Positions 23,233-36,125 of a stretch of 64,000 nt of DNA are shown here, piece by piece. Origin of the DNA: Narthecium ossifragum. Its lineage: Eukaryota > Streptophyta > Magnoliopsida > Dioscoreales > Nartheciaceae. Where the stretch lies: NCBI GenBank assembly GCA_963920575.1, contig OY986966.1, positions 20,035,656 through 20,099,655 on the forward strand, in the 5' to 3' direction. A program made the translations under genes and the position numbers. Every line of letters starts with the position of its first letter. The stretch's first letter is position 1. The notes under the pieces are model-generated. The model did no database searches, was not told the origin of the DNA, and saw only the letters and a list, made by a program, of their open reading frames with translations.

Positions 23233-24225
23233 CTCCCTGCCTGGGCTGCTGCTGGTACTGGGGTGGGTAACGCTGGTATGGCTGCTGGTGTCGTGAGCCC
23301 CTCGGCTTCCTCCACGAACCTCTCCTGCCCTCTGTGGCTGTCCTCCGCCACTGGTACTCGCAGACGACGCAGGCTGGACTGGCCTGGGCCCCGGCTGCTG
23401 CAACTGAGCCTCAACTGCCAAGGCACAGTCCAGCACCTCTGTGTACGTGCTAGCTAGCTTAGTCGCAATCAGCCGCCTGAGCTCGGGCCTAAGCCCCCAC
23501 TGGAACTGCTCAGTTCTGGCAAGAGGGTCCGCCGACACCGCTCCGGCAAATCTGGCAAGTCTGGTGAACCTAGCAGCTTACTGCACTACTGACTGAGTAC
23601 CCTAAGAAAGGGTCTGGTACTCACGGACAAGGGCCGAGCGCGCACTGCGGGGAAAGTACGCGCCAAGAAACGACGAACGAAACACGGCCCATGATGGGTC
23701 ACTCCCGTCCCTAGCGGCCTGAAAAGAGCGCCACCAGTCCAAAGCGTCCCCGTCGAGCTGGAACGCGGCAAGTCTGACCCGAACCCGATCATCCTGGATG
23801 AATAGAGTGTCAAGGACGCGACTGACTCCCTCCAGCCAGTCGTCCGCCACCGCTGGGTCGCCTCCAGCACCGCTGAACCTAGGCGGGTTCAGCCTCTGGA
23901 AGTCGACCACCGCTGTCGCAACAGCACGCTGGTCGAGTGGAGGAGAGACCTCCTCGGCGATGAACGAAGCATCCTCCTCCACCACGACCTCAATCCTCAG
24001 CTCTGGCTCTCGTACAGGTACACGGGGCACTGCTGCGTTGGCTCCTAAGGCCCGTCGGGCAGCGCGCTGGTCGCGCGCGGTACCCTGACCCAACACTGGA
24101 CAGCTAGCCCGGCTCCCTGGCATCTGCACGTTCATCAGAGACGACAAGTGTCCACCCGTAAGAAAACAAAACACAACAGTAATCAATAAAATAAAAGCAT
24201 AACACACATGAGCACAGTCAAGCAC
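23233..24225 (-). pseudogene. gag: Tekay-2 gag fragment
   Basis: N-terminal gag of Tekay-2 on the minus strand, homologous to 8247-9248 of Tekay-1. It is cut at 23233 by the Athila LTR end. It reads through the position of the Tekay-1 stop (GAYFPRSARSALVREYQTLS) but has its own stop near 23602 and a small deletion near 23310. The zinc knuckle and pol would lie beyond the Athila insertion and are gone. Confidence 0.85.
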
Positions 24226-24311
24226 ACAGGGATGCTCTACTCCTAGAACTATCCCAAACCGCGCTCAAATCTCAACCGCAAGCCTAATCCTATCCCTGGG
24301 ACCTACAGCCT

Positions 24312-24323
24312 ACTCTGATACCA
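24312..24323 (-). promoter_or_regulatory. Primer-binding site of Tekay-2
   Basis: TGGTATCAGAGT on the minus strand, three bases after the LTR end at 24327. It differs from the Tekay-1 site by one base at the end. Initiator tRNA-Met type. Confidence 0.8.
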
Positions 24324-24326
24324 AGT

Positions 24327-26721
24327 TGTCACACCCCAACCCATAAAACCCATCCAGGACGGGGCGTGAGGGTTCCTATCACTATTCATCTTCAATCGGC
24401 GCGATACAAAGCGGAAAAGACGGACAATTTAAACAATTGTAATCCAGAGGTGAACAAATATTCAATTCATATAACATCAGTTGTACTATTCAACATTTGA
24501 TACAAAAGTCTTCCAAGAGACAGATTTATACAAAATCCCAAAAGTCCTCAAAATGTTTACAACATATATATTTATCAAAAAGGTACAACAGTTAATCCTC
24601 CAGCAACCTCAAACGCCTCTGGATGTACTCGCGCCGCCAAAGGCCGATCCTGCCGACTCCACGGAAGAAGAACTACCGCATGCACCTGCAAACGCAGCCC
24701 GGGTAGGAGTGAGCGATAAGCTCAGTAGGGTTCTACTCTACGGCACATTGAAAGGAGGAAAACAACAATAGTGTTGTCTCCCAGTTCAAGTCTAACGGAT
24801 GCTACGGGTCCCATAACCCATCGATGTCCCAAGGGCTCCTGTCATGAACCTCTCTCTTGAACATGTTACCAAGATCACCCTAAGCACTAACAGGGGAACA
24901 GTACCATGCAGGATCACCCCTTACCCAGCAGAGATACCACTGCCTGGGGACCACATCGAGAACACATCGATTGCATCCTTAGCACTTAGCCTTGGAAGAC
25001 AACACGACCTCTAAACCTCAAACATTGATCAGAGTCAACAATCGCAAATCCTCAACACATGAGATTCAGATGATACAAGATCACACCCTACTCCTGACTA
25101 CCCAGCCACGGCCCTAAGGCTAGATCCGAGCTACTCGAGAGCCTCGGATCGGCGATCCAAACCATCGCCCGCCTACCCTCAAATGCCTCTAATGCACACA
25201 ATGCATGAGCCTAGGCAAACATCTATCCTAGATGTCTCTACATGTCTCATCATCAGTTATAAGTTCCACAGATATACAATAGCCCTCGGCACTAGCCGGC
25301 AAGAGGCTAAGGTTCCACAATTCCTCATTAGCTAGCACTCATAGCTAGTTAATGGTTAGGCAATCAACTAAGCATTTAACTACAATCAAACATGTATTAA
25401 ATGCAAGCGAAACCATAGATCTGCCCAAAAAGGGAAATTACTCGAATCGATCCTCAAACCCGATGGAAATCCTTTGAAAACCCCATAAAATCCACATACA
25501 TACTTCCCAACATGTTTAGATGTTCATCACAAATCAAATTCATCCAAGAAAAGCCAGAAAACCAAGTTCAAGGGCCTACTGACGATGTCACGGTCGATCC
25601 GGCGATCGACCGTGAGGCCAAGGCGAAGAAGACCAAGGGGCGACGGTCGATCCACTCATCGACCCCGAGAAGCCCAAAACCAAACAGCGCCTGACGGTCG
25701 ATGCGACGGTCGATCCGACGGTCGACCGTCAGGTAAATGGCGAAAAGGAGAAGATCCCGCGATCAATCCATGCATCGACCCTAGGAGGCTAAAATCCCGA
25801 CAGAGCCCGATGGTCGATGCAACGGTCAATCCGACGGTCGACCGTCAGGCCCAGGAAACGCAAATCAATACTTGACGGTCGATGCACGGATCGACCGTCG
25901 AGCCTTAGGCACAGTTCATCAGAACAGTGCCGAAAATCCATTTTCTTGGATTTCAAGGATCAAATCAAGTTGGAAAACAATGAGATTTTGCAAGCAAGTG
26001 TATTTCTCGATGGGGAATCCAATGGTATAAAGAAATCACACTTTTGACGGTTAAATCTCCTATCTAGGTCCAAATGGATGAAAACCGACAAAACGACGAT
26101 AATACGGAAACCAACCGTTAAAATACCGAATTCGCAACGTAGGAATACAGAAAAGGAACTACATCACATGTGCAAAGAGCTACAAAGCATTCTAACATAT
26201 ATTCCTACAGCGAAAGTACACAAAACCTATCCTAGGAGAACCCGATCCTAAGATCGAGGTAGAAACACCTACTTGAGCAAGTAGGGTAGCTCCTCCACGC
26301 GTCCAACCAGTCAAGCCGCCAAGATCCACGCTCCGAAAGCCACGTCTCTGAGCCCTAGCTCAGCCGAAGGAGAGAGAAGGAGAGAAAACGACAGGAGAAG
26401 AGAAGGAAAGAGAAGAAAGGGACATGGCTTATATAGAAAATCCGGATCTATCTCAGCCGTCCGATTCGATCTTTTCTGATCGAGCTCCGATCTTCCGATC
26501 GGACGCACCCTAGAGATTCTAATCAGACACATACATCAATCCAAGGCCGTGGGTGCAACGCGGGTATGAAACTGACCACCAGAGGGCATATTTACCAAAA
26601 TGCCCCCGGGGTCCAAACCGCCACACGATCGCCCGATCGTGCCTGACGCGGAACCAAACTAACAGGAAACCGGCTCTCGACCCACGCGATCGAGCCAGGT
26701 CAGAGGGACGGGCCCTCACAC
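24327..26721 (-). mobile_element. Tekay-2 5' LTR (2.40 kb)
   Basis: Minus-strand LTR, TGTGAGGGCCCG at 26721 to GGGGTGTGACA-type end at 24327. TATA box at 26427-26437 and TCGA array at 25580-25905 (shorter than in Tekay-1). The flanking CAAAG at 26722-26726 is the right copy of the target duplication. The 3' terminal region matches 3073-3799 closely. Confidence 0.85.
25580..25905. repeat. TCGA-palindrome array in the Tekay-2 LTR
   Basis: Same motif family as at 10587-10995 (ACGGTCGATnn, GGTCGACCGT) with fewer units and more substitutions such as GATCAATCC. The unit-number difference between two LTRs of one family shows that the array expands or contracts. Confidence 0.85.
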
Positions 26722-27668
26722 AAAGCTTGGGAGAGGAGGGTTCAAGGCCAAACTAGATCCAAGGATTCAAGATTTGAAGTTTTAACTTCTTATTAGGTAG
26801 GGTTTCTACCCATTTTCTCCTTCAAATGGGTTCTAGCATAGATGGAATGGGTTTCTTTATGAATTTTTTCCACTATTATATGTTTCCTATCTTGCTATAA
26901 TGGTTAGCCCTTAAATCTATCTTGTTTGATGGTTGTTTGTGTGCCATTTTGGGTTTTGACCTCAATCAAGAGGGTTCTTCGAGTTGGGTTTCCGATGGCT
27001 TTTCGACGAGTTTAAGCTTGACAAAACTGTAAGGCACTTCATTACATTTTGCATGTCTCCAACTAAATTAGGAACATGATTAGATCCTAATTATCCACTT
27101 AAACCCTTCAATAATGTTGTTACTTATTGTGAAAATAGAGTTCTTGAACATTTTAATTAGCTGCTTGTATGATGAGATGGAAATGACACCATATTACAAG
27201 CATCCATACAAAGGAGAGATGAATAGAGGTTGTTGTCTTGTTGCCTTAATTGGCTACTATGAGTTGGGTCGATGCGATCTAACGATCACGAACCACTTAA
27301 ACATTAGAGAGTATATCAGTAACACAGAAATCCCAAATCGCCAAATGGCTAGAACAAATATGTATTTTTTCATGAATCTGATGAAAAAAACTCAGTAAGG
27401 TTTCTTCATGTTAGATCATTACTAAGCACATTAAGGTTTCTTTTGTGAGCTATATTAGTCAAAAAAAGAAACATATTCGGGAAAATGATGATTGAAATCA
27501 AATAACAATATTATTTTGTTTAATTCACAACAAAACAACGATAAAAAAATGGAGAAAGAACCCATACTCTCGTTTGAGAAAAGAGCTGGTCTTGGGCGGC
27601 GTTGAGGATGGTGGCAGCGGCGTTAGGCGAGGCCAATCGAAGCGTCGAAGGGATGAGAGGAGGGGAGT
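26722..27668. other. Right flank of the Tekay block; target duplication and unassigned sequence
   Basis: CAAAG at 26722-26726 is the right target duplication. The rest continues the interrupted target (from 3067) and is AT-rich. A 94-residue frame at 27114-27398 (contains EMTPYYKHPYKGEMNRG) matches no family I recognise and has no clear start context or splice sites. I treat it as chance or a relic. Confidence 0.4.
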
Positions 27669-28555
27669 TGTCACGTCCCGACTCGCGAAAGCCCAACCGA
27701 GCCGGACGACGCGAACCGGAACCTAATGAAACGCAGAAAAATTTGGCGAGGGTTCCCTCTAACCTATTGATCTCCTTAAACAGTTCATCAAAACACCCCC
27801 AAAATTTAAACAACAATAATTTAACAAGCCTCGAACCCAAGATTACAAATCCAAAGAGTTAAATATACATATCCTCGGAGAGAGGAAGATCAAGTACAAC
27901 ATATAATACTCCCGTAGGAGACTAACTAACAAAGGGTTTAAAGCAAGTAAAAGATCACCACCTCTCAGACTCCGCTTGGCACCGCCGACCAACTGCCCGA
28001 TAGGGGCCACCGAAGAGGAGCTAACGGCTGCACCTGCAAAACGTAGCCCAGGTAAGAGTGAGCAACTAAGCTCAGCAGGAAACTACACTACGACACACAG
28101 AAGGAAGAGGGAAACGCAACAGTGTCGCCCTCAAGTAAGACCTGGGTGTATACAGAGGCCCTATAACCCCACCGCGTGTCCCTGAGGTCCACGATCATGG
28201 TCTTCCAGAAGAACTGGTCACATGATGGGTCACACTCAGTAAGCAGGAACTAACACTGTTGGCTTACAAGCAGGGAACGACACTGCAGGCGAGAAATGGC
28301 ACCGCTGAGTAGGCAACCCCTCTACTCAAGAGTTAACACAGTGGGACACCGGCTACACCTCAACATCCGACTCGAGACCGACACGACCTCTACAATCACC
28401 AAGCAACATGTGTACCAGTCATCTAGGCCTATCATCAAACTTGACTGTACACCATAATTCAAACCGGGTCCAAACTACCCAACCCCGGTCCTATGGCTAA
28501 ATCTGAGCTTCTAGCCTCGGGACGACGACCCACAGATCGCCCACGCCCTAACCAT
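27669..28555 (-). mobile_element. LTR-B fragment (chromovirus LTR 3' end)
   Basis: Begins TGTCACGTCCCGACTCGCG on the plus strand. It is the inverted equivalent of the terminal part of the solo LTR at 39036-41015, with shared blocks such as the CCGAAGAGGAGCT region and AGTGTCG. So it is the last about 890 bp of a minus-oriented LTR of that family. The other end is missing and it fades out near 28555. Confidence 0.7.
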
Positions 28556-28669
28556 GCAACTAATATATTATTAGAACTAATTCTTATACCAACACCTTTT
28601 TTAGCCATTTGTTTTAAATTAAAGAGTTAGAATAAAATTATTAGAACTAATTTGAAATTACTAAATAAC

Positions 28670-28855
28670 ATATCCGGGCCGGGTCGAAAGCGGGGCGGGT
28701 TGACCAAAACCCATCCCCCCCCCACCCCAACGTTTAACCCGTCCTGTTTAGTCCGCCCCGCCCCGCCAACCCGATAATTGCCCCGTTTCCCCTCCCCAAG
28801 CGGGGCAGGTCAAGCGGGTTACTGGGGAAACCCGGCCCATTGCTATCCCTAGATA
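28670..28855. repeat. GC-rich MITE-like repeat (GGGGCGGGTT type)
   Basis: Runs of GGGGCGGG and CCCGCCCCGCC in both orientations, ending CCCATTGCTATCCCTAG. Its complement CTAGGGATAGCAATGGG resembles termini of widespread plant MITEs of hAT type. Family assignment is tentative. Confidence 0.45.
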
Positions 28856-29045
28856 GCGGTCTACCGATGGACTACATCAATGAATCAGTTTCTCACTACC
28901 GATTGAATTATTCATCTAGTCCATCGGTAGTGAGATACTGATGGACTCTATCAACCAATCGGTACCTCACTATCGGTACAATTTAATCGGTAGTGAGCTA
29001 CCGATTCATTGATCTAGTCTAGCAGTAGGCGACTACTGATGGTCT
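28856..29045. repeat. Inverted-repeat element with CGGTAGTGAG and CTACCGAT blocks
   Basis: About 190 bp made of CTACCGATGGAC, CGGTAGTGAG and their complements in alternating orientation, so it can fold on itself. It lies only about 120 bp upstream of the CRAL-TRIO gene start codon, within its promoter. Probably a small DNA transposon. Confidence 0.5.
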
Positions 29046-29166
29046 AAATGAAAGAATTGGATGACATGTCACGTGTCCACGTGGACAAAACTTTATTCGA
29101 AAATAATACAAAAATAGCAGCAGTGTAGCACAGAGGGGAGGGAAGAGTGCGAGGGTGGGGCAACGG

Positions 29167-31928
29167 ATGGCGTGTTGGTCTAGGAAGCGTAATCAGCCGC
29201 CGGCGAGCTCCGACGAGTTCTCGGTAGTGGTGGCGGTGCCGGACCTGGGAATCGACGCTCGGTCCCTCCTCGCCCCCGCCGACCGTAGCGATCAGGATGG
29301 TGAGGTCGTCTGGCACGACTGCCCCGAGGAAGCGGCGGAGGACTACTCCGACCTCGATGCCCTCCAGGCCCTCCGCGTCGAGGGCTCTGACAAGGCCGGC
29401 AACCGCATCCTCCGAATCGTCGGAAAGTTCTTCCCCGGTGGGTGCCAGTCAGCAGTACCCTTTTTGCTTGCTTTCTCTATCCGGTTGCTTTTTTTCGTGA
29501 AATTTAACTCTAATCTAGGTGCAATTCCAGTCTCGACTTTATAGATTCATCGATCATCAGATTTGCCCTCCTTTTCAAATAGCTCGATGGTGAATTGGCT
29601 ATTTACTCGTGTTAATCTGAGTTTTTTATGTGAATGGAATCTCTGTATCAACTATTGGTTTCAGCTTCAATCATTAATGGGGAACGTCTGAAGAGGTATG
29701 TGTTCCATAAGCTGCGCACACAACTGTCGGAAGGTATGTTCTGTGTTGTGTACATGCACACCACCGTGCAAGCGGCGGATAACAACCCTGGGATGTCCAT
29801 CTTGAGGTGGATTTACGAGGATCTTCCTACCAACTACAAGGAGAGGCTTCAGGCTGTGTACTTTGTGCATCCAGGGCTCCGATCCAGGCTCTTGCTTGCA
29901 ACACTCGGCCGCCTCTTCTTAAGTGGAGGGTCAGTAGTACTTTAACCCAGTTCCTGTTCTATGTTTTGTTTGCCATCGGAGGCATTTCTGATGCCTTTTG
30001 GGAATTTTGGGACTAACTTAGTGAGATTGCAAGTTCACGACAAGATGATAAATCATGTGGGTTATGATGTGCTGTTTAGTCTAAATAAGTGTATGGAGTT
30101 CACAAACCTGACCTTTTTGTGAATAAGCTGCATTTCATAAAGATAGTCACTATTCTAATGGAAGGGTAGCATATTGATTAAAAACCTCACTCAAAGAATG
30201 CATGAACTGTAGGCCTGAATTGCTGTTACAGTTGTACCATGAACAGTACTGAATGACTCCTATATTCATTGATGTAATTTCTTCATGTTTTTATGGAGTG
30301 AAATAAGCTGGAAAGTAATTTCTTGTTCTGTGTATTCGTCATTGAAAAGGTTTGTTTAACCTTTTCTTTATGGTCGTGAAGACAGGAATTATGATGCCTC
30401 TGATCACTTAGCTTTCTAATTATTTTGGATCACTAGGTTAGGATTTGTAAATAAGTTTAACCTACATTTATGCATGCATTCAAATATGATTTTAGCTGCA
30501 CTACACACTTCTATTTCTTTGATACCTTAATTGCCAATGTCGATCCATCATGGATATCTTGGTCAAGTCACATCTTTAGGTCTTAAAAAAAGCGTACACA
30601 TAATGTTTCGCGGTGGATACAATATTACTATGAGGTTGTATTTTTTAATTAGAACCAAATAAGATGTTGTATGTCTGCTAAGCTAGCAGTGAAGACGTTT
30701 TCTTTTATATAGTTCCCTTATAATTAGTTTTCCACAGAGGAAAAGGAGGCAAAGAAAGAGATCTGCTCAGGTCAAATAGACGTGAGGGTTATTATTGATA
30801 CCATGGGGAAGTAGTACCGGCTATCATGGATTGCTGTCCCGGTGGCACACGCCGTGCCGGCAGCCTGCTGGCACGGTACGTGGCCGGACCGGCACGCCCC
30901 CGTGCCATTCTCGTTTTTCCTCCTCTTACTTCTTCTTCTTGTCACGGTGGGTGGGGGGGGGGGGGGTGGTGGTTCAATGCCGCTAACCCCCTGGCACGGT
31001 ACGTACCGGGTGGCACGCATAGTGCCGAACCGGCACGGAAATCCATGCCAGCCATAGGAGCATCAAGGGTGGGTTTATCGTTCAAGTATTCACAGTTAAA
31101 GTCAAAAGGAAAGAAAAGTGATGTGGGGGTGTAGTAGATGTGAGGGTTACGATTGACACCATGGGGAAGTAGTGCTAGCCATAGGAACATCAAGGGTGGG
31201 TTTATCATTCAAGTATTCAAAGGTAAAAATGTCAAAAGGAGAGAAAAGTGATGTATTTGTGTGGGACTATATCTTCAGCATGTTGAGAATGGAAGACTTA
31301 TTTTGTAGCTTTCCTGACTCTTTTGGAAATCATTTGGATTATTCCTAGCATTCAATTTTATACCATAGCATGATCTGTTGGATTCTATAAGAGGAGATGC
31401 ATAAGACTTTTAAATGGGCAGATAGGAAACAAAACTAAAAAGATTTGTTTCCGAAACTGGGTCGAACATTGGTATGGGTTGGAATGGAATCAATATTGCT
31501 AGTTTCATGTCTTTTGCGGTCTTAACTTGGAGTCATTGTTGTGAGGGGCCCAAAACAGTTAGAAACGTTCCAGGATAAGTTTGATTGGGCTAGCTACCAT
31601 ATGTGGGTACGATTTGGTTATTTCTCACCACTTGGCGAGGTCAGGAAAGAAGTTGACTCAAATAAACTTAAAAAGGCACCCACCGTCATTCTTCTCCCTT
31701 TCTAGCCAAAATTCTAATCCTAGTTCTCACATCCTTAGTCCTAACTTAATCAGATTGCAACTTATTGCCAACCAGTAAGATGTGTCAATTTTATTTATGA
31801 TGATCTATCCCTCCTTTCTTCTCTAATTTTCCCTTCCCACCTCTCTCTCTCTCTACACACACACACACACACACACATGAACATAAGCATTTGTAGAGAT
31901 GTTTATATTGTAACTAGTGAATGAATGG

Positions 31929-31964
<36 letters not shown>

Positions 31965-34900
31965 CTAGTGAATGCCCCTGTCTATGACACGGATATTTAG
32001 GGTTTCTTTTAGAAAATTTCGGCAAAACCTCACCTGTACCGAGGGCTAAATGAGACAATTCTACAACATTCCTCAAATCCAAAAATTAAATCACAATATA
32101 AAAGGGATGAACATTGTCCCCGAGTCAAACCTTGTCCCCACAAACCACACAAACTACAACTGCAGCAATTCATATAGCTATCAGGAAAAAGATGAATAAA
32201 AAACTATTACATTCAATTACATTTATCAAGCTACTTATCATGATGGAGAAACCACTATTACATTCCTTCTGTCTATCCTTCCTTGACGTAACAACCATGA
32301 CATCCCTAACATATGAGAAAACGGATATTTTTGATGCATGCTGTTAGATATTACACGGAGTGAAAGGCATTATCATGCATCCAAGTAGGAAGAAGAAGAG
32401 GCATTTCTTGGTTTTCCTCTCATGTTCTTATGTAGAAGATATTTGAACATCACATCCGATCAACATCTGTACTCGTGCAGCTGATGCACATGATCAAAAG
32501 AGTGTTTACTTGCATATGATCAAAACATCGTGTCCGATCAGCATTTTAATCTCCACTAAGAGTTTGACTTATTCAGGCTTCGCTAATATTTGCCACAATC
32601 TGGCATATGTTTACAATAATTTTGCATTTTGATGCTATATATGAGTTTTACTTCCCAACATCATTAGATGTCTTTTAACTTCCATTGAATTCATACATAT
32701 TTAGACCCTGACTATAATTTATAACTTTGGACCCTGAACATGCTATAATTGGAGGGGTGAAGATGTCAACTATAATTTAGATCTTAATTTACACTTTGCG
32801 CACCTCAAATTCTGTCATATCAAGCAGGTGGACATGTCATATTTACGCTGCACTTTGATCTTAGTCAATGCTAGTTAGGAATCAAATTGCTCAAAGAATT
32901 GCTATCCTATCGAATCAGAGGTAGCCACATCCCACTTATAAACCCTTTGTGAAGAAACTTAACCATAGTAAGAACTGTTATGACCATGAACCTCAATAAG
33001 CTATTAACAACTCCCCAATTGATAGTCAATAAAAACAAACAAAAAAGAAGACAGCAGGGATCAATACTTGATTCATTGCCCAAAACATGTCACAAAGCTG
33101 TTTACTGTATGTAACTACTGAATCTCCATAAGCTGTAAAGTAGATTTAAGAATAATTTTATGGAACTACACTTGTATAAGAAAAGGAGCAAACTTTAACA
33201 TACCCAAGAATGAAAGAAGAGGTGAAAACAGAATAAACAAATTCAACTTTCGAATCAAATTGATCCACCAGCAAACCCTTTGGCTTACACAACAACTGAG
33301 TGATACAAACTGCAAGAAGAGAAAAATAATGATGCTTTGCATAAATGACACATAAATAGGGTAAAAGATGCATACATAGGGTAATATTCAACAATACAGA
33401 GTCAACATAGATGCCAACTGAATTTCATGAAGACAACAATTAAATTTATGAAAATTCTAACCAAAAAGGGTCATGATGCAAAATTGAGTTCTTAAGCAAT
33501 TAAACTTACGGGAAATCTTACGGGAATTTGAAGCCTCATTCACACTCTTCTAAAGTAACTTCTACTTGCATCTATTTGCAAAATACAACAAAACATATGT
33601 CATTGTGTCTATGGAATCTTATTTAATGAACCTCTACAATCCCACCCTTAGAGTTCGTCTTTGTAATCATACTCATCCTAATTACACGCACCAAAACTCG
33701 ACAGACAAAATAACATTTTTACGCGCTTACCTCACCAAAATCTACGACACACAAAATAGCGATTCCTCGAAACAGATTGGAAGCAGACGAATCCGTTACC
33801 AGAATCAAATCACATCTAGCGTCATCAAAATTAAGGACGGTGGCGAGATCCAAAGAACCACCAAATCCTGATAACGGTGTTAAAATCCAGCATCACGATT
33901 GCAAACGTGTAAGGTATCAATATCAATAGTACACTAAACCTATTGCCACACATATGAATCGAGACCACCGTCTACCCATTAGAGATCCAATCAAAGAAGA
34001 ACAATCACAAAAACATAAAAAAATAGTACAAAAAATCAACGAAAACAGAGAAAAATATAACGAAGAGGCGGAACCTGACGAAGAAGGGAAAACGGAGAGG
34101 GGGAGGGCCGTCGGGGAGGCAGCGGTGGATTCCCTCTCGAACCTCTGAAGCTCAGAGAGGTCGACAACTCCGGGAACCAGGTGCTTCTAGAGGGATACCT
34201 CGCCGTCGCTACCCCGAAGACCGATGGCGGAGAGCAGGAATCCTCGGAGGCCAAGGGTGCAGAAATGCCTCCAGTCGAAGGGTTCGCGGCTGATGCAGGA
34301 GAGGTACTCCGGGCATGCATCGTACTTCCAGATGCAGTGAGAGGAGGTGGAGGCGTTCCAGAGGACCAAGAGGGAGGGCCCATAGATAGAGGCTGAGTCG
34401 CAGAAGGATGCCGAGATTGGCCGGATCCGACGACAGCGATGAGGAAGGTGTGGCCGACGACGTGGGGCAACACCGACGCGGGTTGGGCGTGGGCGATGGC
34501 ATGGGGTATGGATTGCGTGGGCGACGGCGTTGGGCGTGGCCGACAGCATAGAGTGACGTCTCGTAAAGAGAACAGAGAGGGAGAGGGGGGTGATGAGATG
34601 AGAGAAGAGTAGGGAGGGGCATAAAACTGATGAGAGGATAGGAGAGGGAAAGCTCATCAGAGATATGACGGTTCTGGGCGCGGTGAGGCTTGGATGACAG
34701 CGAGGGGAGAGGAGATAGATCTGGTTGAGTCGCAGAAGGATGCCGAGACCGGCCGGATCCGGTAACAACAATGAGGATGAATGTGTGGTCGACGGCGTGG
34801 GGCGAGGTTCGAAGTTGACGGCGTGGGGAGCTCCTCTCGACGGCGTGACCAATAGGTTGGGCGTGGTCGATGATAAGACTTGAAAAGTGCACAAATCACC

Positions 34901-36088
34901 CTTATAATTTGATTTTGTTAGTCTCCGAGTGATGTTTTACTGACTATTTTTATCCTATTTCAGGTACAACTGACCCTAGTACGAGTTAGATTAAGTTTGG
35001 AGTCTAAACGAGCTCACGTGGGCAATTCCAGCATGAATGATCGATCATCACATCAGGAAAGGATCGATCATTCAAGTGCATTAATCTGACAGAGAGCACC
35101 ATTTTAAAGGATCGATAATCACTTCAACAAAGGATCGATCCGTTATGCACGACAATACTGACAGAAAACAAGGTTTAAAAGGATCGATCTTCCTACATGG
35201 AATGCTCGATCATCCACGGGGCGTGATCAATAACACATGGAAAGGATCGATCCTTTACGGGCGTGGCTAGCAATTGAAGACAAAGGATCGATCTTGCTAC
35301 ATGGAATGATCGATCATTTGATTGTCAGTGAAGAAAATCAACGGTTCAGATCTAATCCGAAAGAGGGATGTTTCTAGGCTATAAATAGACATCTTTTAGA
35401 GTTTTAAAGGGGGCTTCTTTCTAGGAACTTTTTCTGGAACTTTCGGGGCATTAGTTTTTTCTTTGGAGATTCTTTTGGAGGAGATCCATAACGGAAGAGC
35501 TTCATCAACCTTCGGCTGTGGATCAAACTATAAAGATGAGTAACTAAACCCCTCGCCAAGGGATTCTTATAATGTAACTAGGGTTTTTACTAGGGATTTC
35601 TAAGATTTAGGGCTTGTATACCTATTTGTATGGCTTATATGGATTGATCTTAATTCTTTTATAATTTTAGTGATGATTTATTGTTGGATATTTGGATTGT
35701 TCTAATGCGTAATAGATGTAGAGCTATGCCATGTTAGGGCTTGGACTGGACTCATCTAATAGGAAGATCATGCTTATTTGGCATATTATTAAGTTACAAC
35801 AAAGCAAAGCACATCCGTATCAATTCCAACGTAATTATCAATTATTAATTCCACCGAACTATGAATTAAAGAAAGAAAGAAAGATAAGAGATTCTTGTTT
35901 ATAAGAAACGTAATAACCACCCCCAACAATCTCCTAGGACAAAGGTAATCGTATTTTAGGAATAACTAAACTCATGTGGTGGGGGTGTTTCTTGACCGCT
36001 AGATAAAACTCTTCTAACATCTTGTGGACTGTCAGATAAAAGAAAACCCTGTCTTATAAGATTAGATATATATATATATATATATATA

Positions 36089-36125
<37 letters not shown>

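Larger units (their letters stand above)
3073..26721 (-). mobile_element. Tekay-2: outer Ty3/Gypsy chromovirus containing nested elements
   Basis: Minus-strand LTR retrotransposon of Tekay/Del type, bounded by CAAAG. What remains is its 5' LTR (24327-26721), primer-binding site, N-terminal gag (23233-24225) and the terminal part of its 3' LTR (3073 to about 3799). That 3' LTR fragment is nearly identical to the matching part of the 24327-26721 LTR, apart from a deletion of about 75 bp near 3135. This supports pairing the two. Everything between is later insertion (Athila, Tekay-1) or was lost by rearrangement. Its own pol is absent. Confidence 0.7.

Noticed and set aside
34187..34894. 235- and 227-residue minus-strand frames in the intron
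   Set aside because: Overlapping frames in a GC-rich, internally duplicated block; low-complexity composition and no family match.
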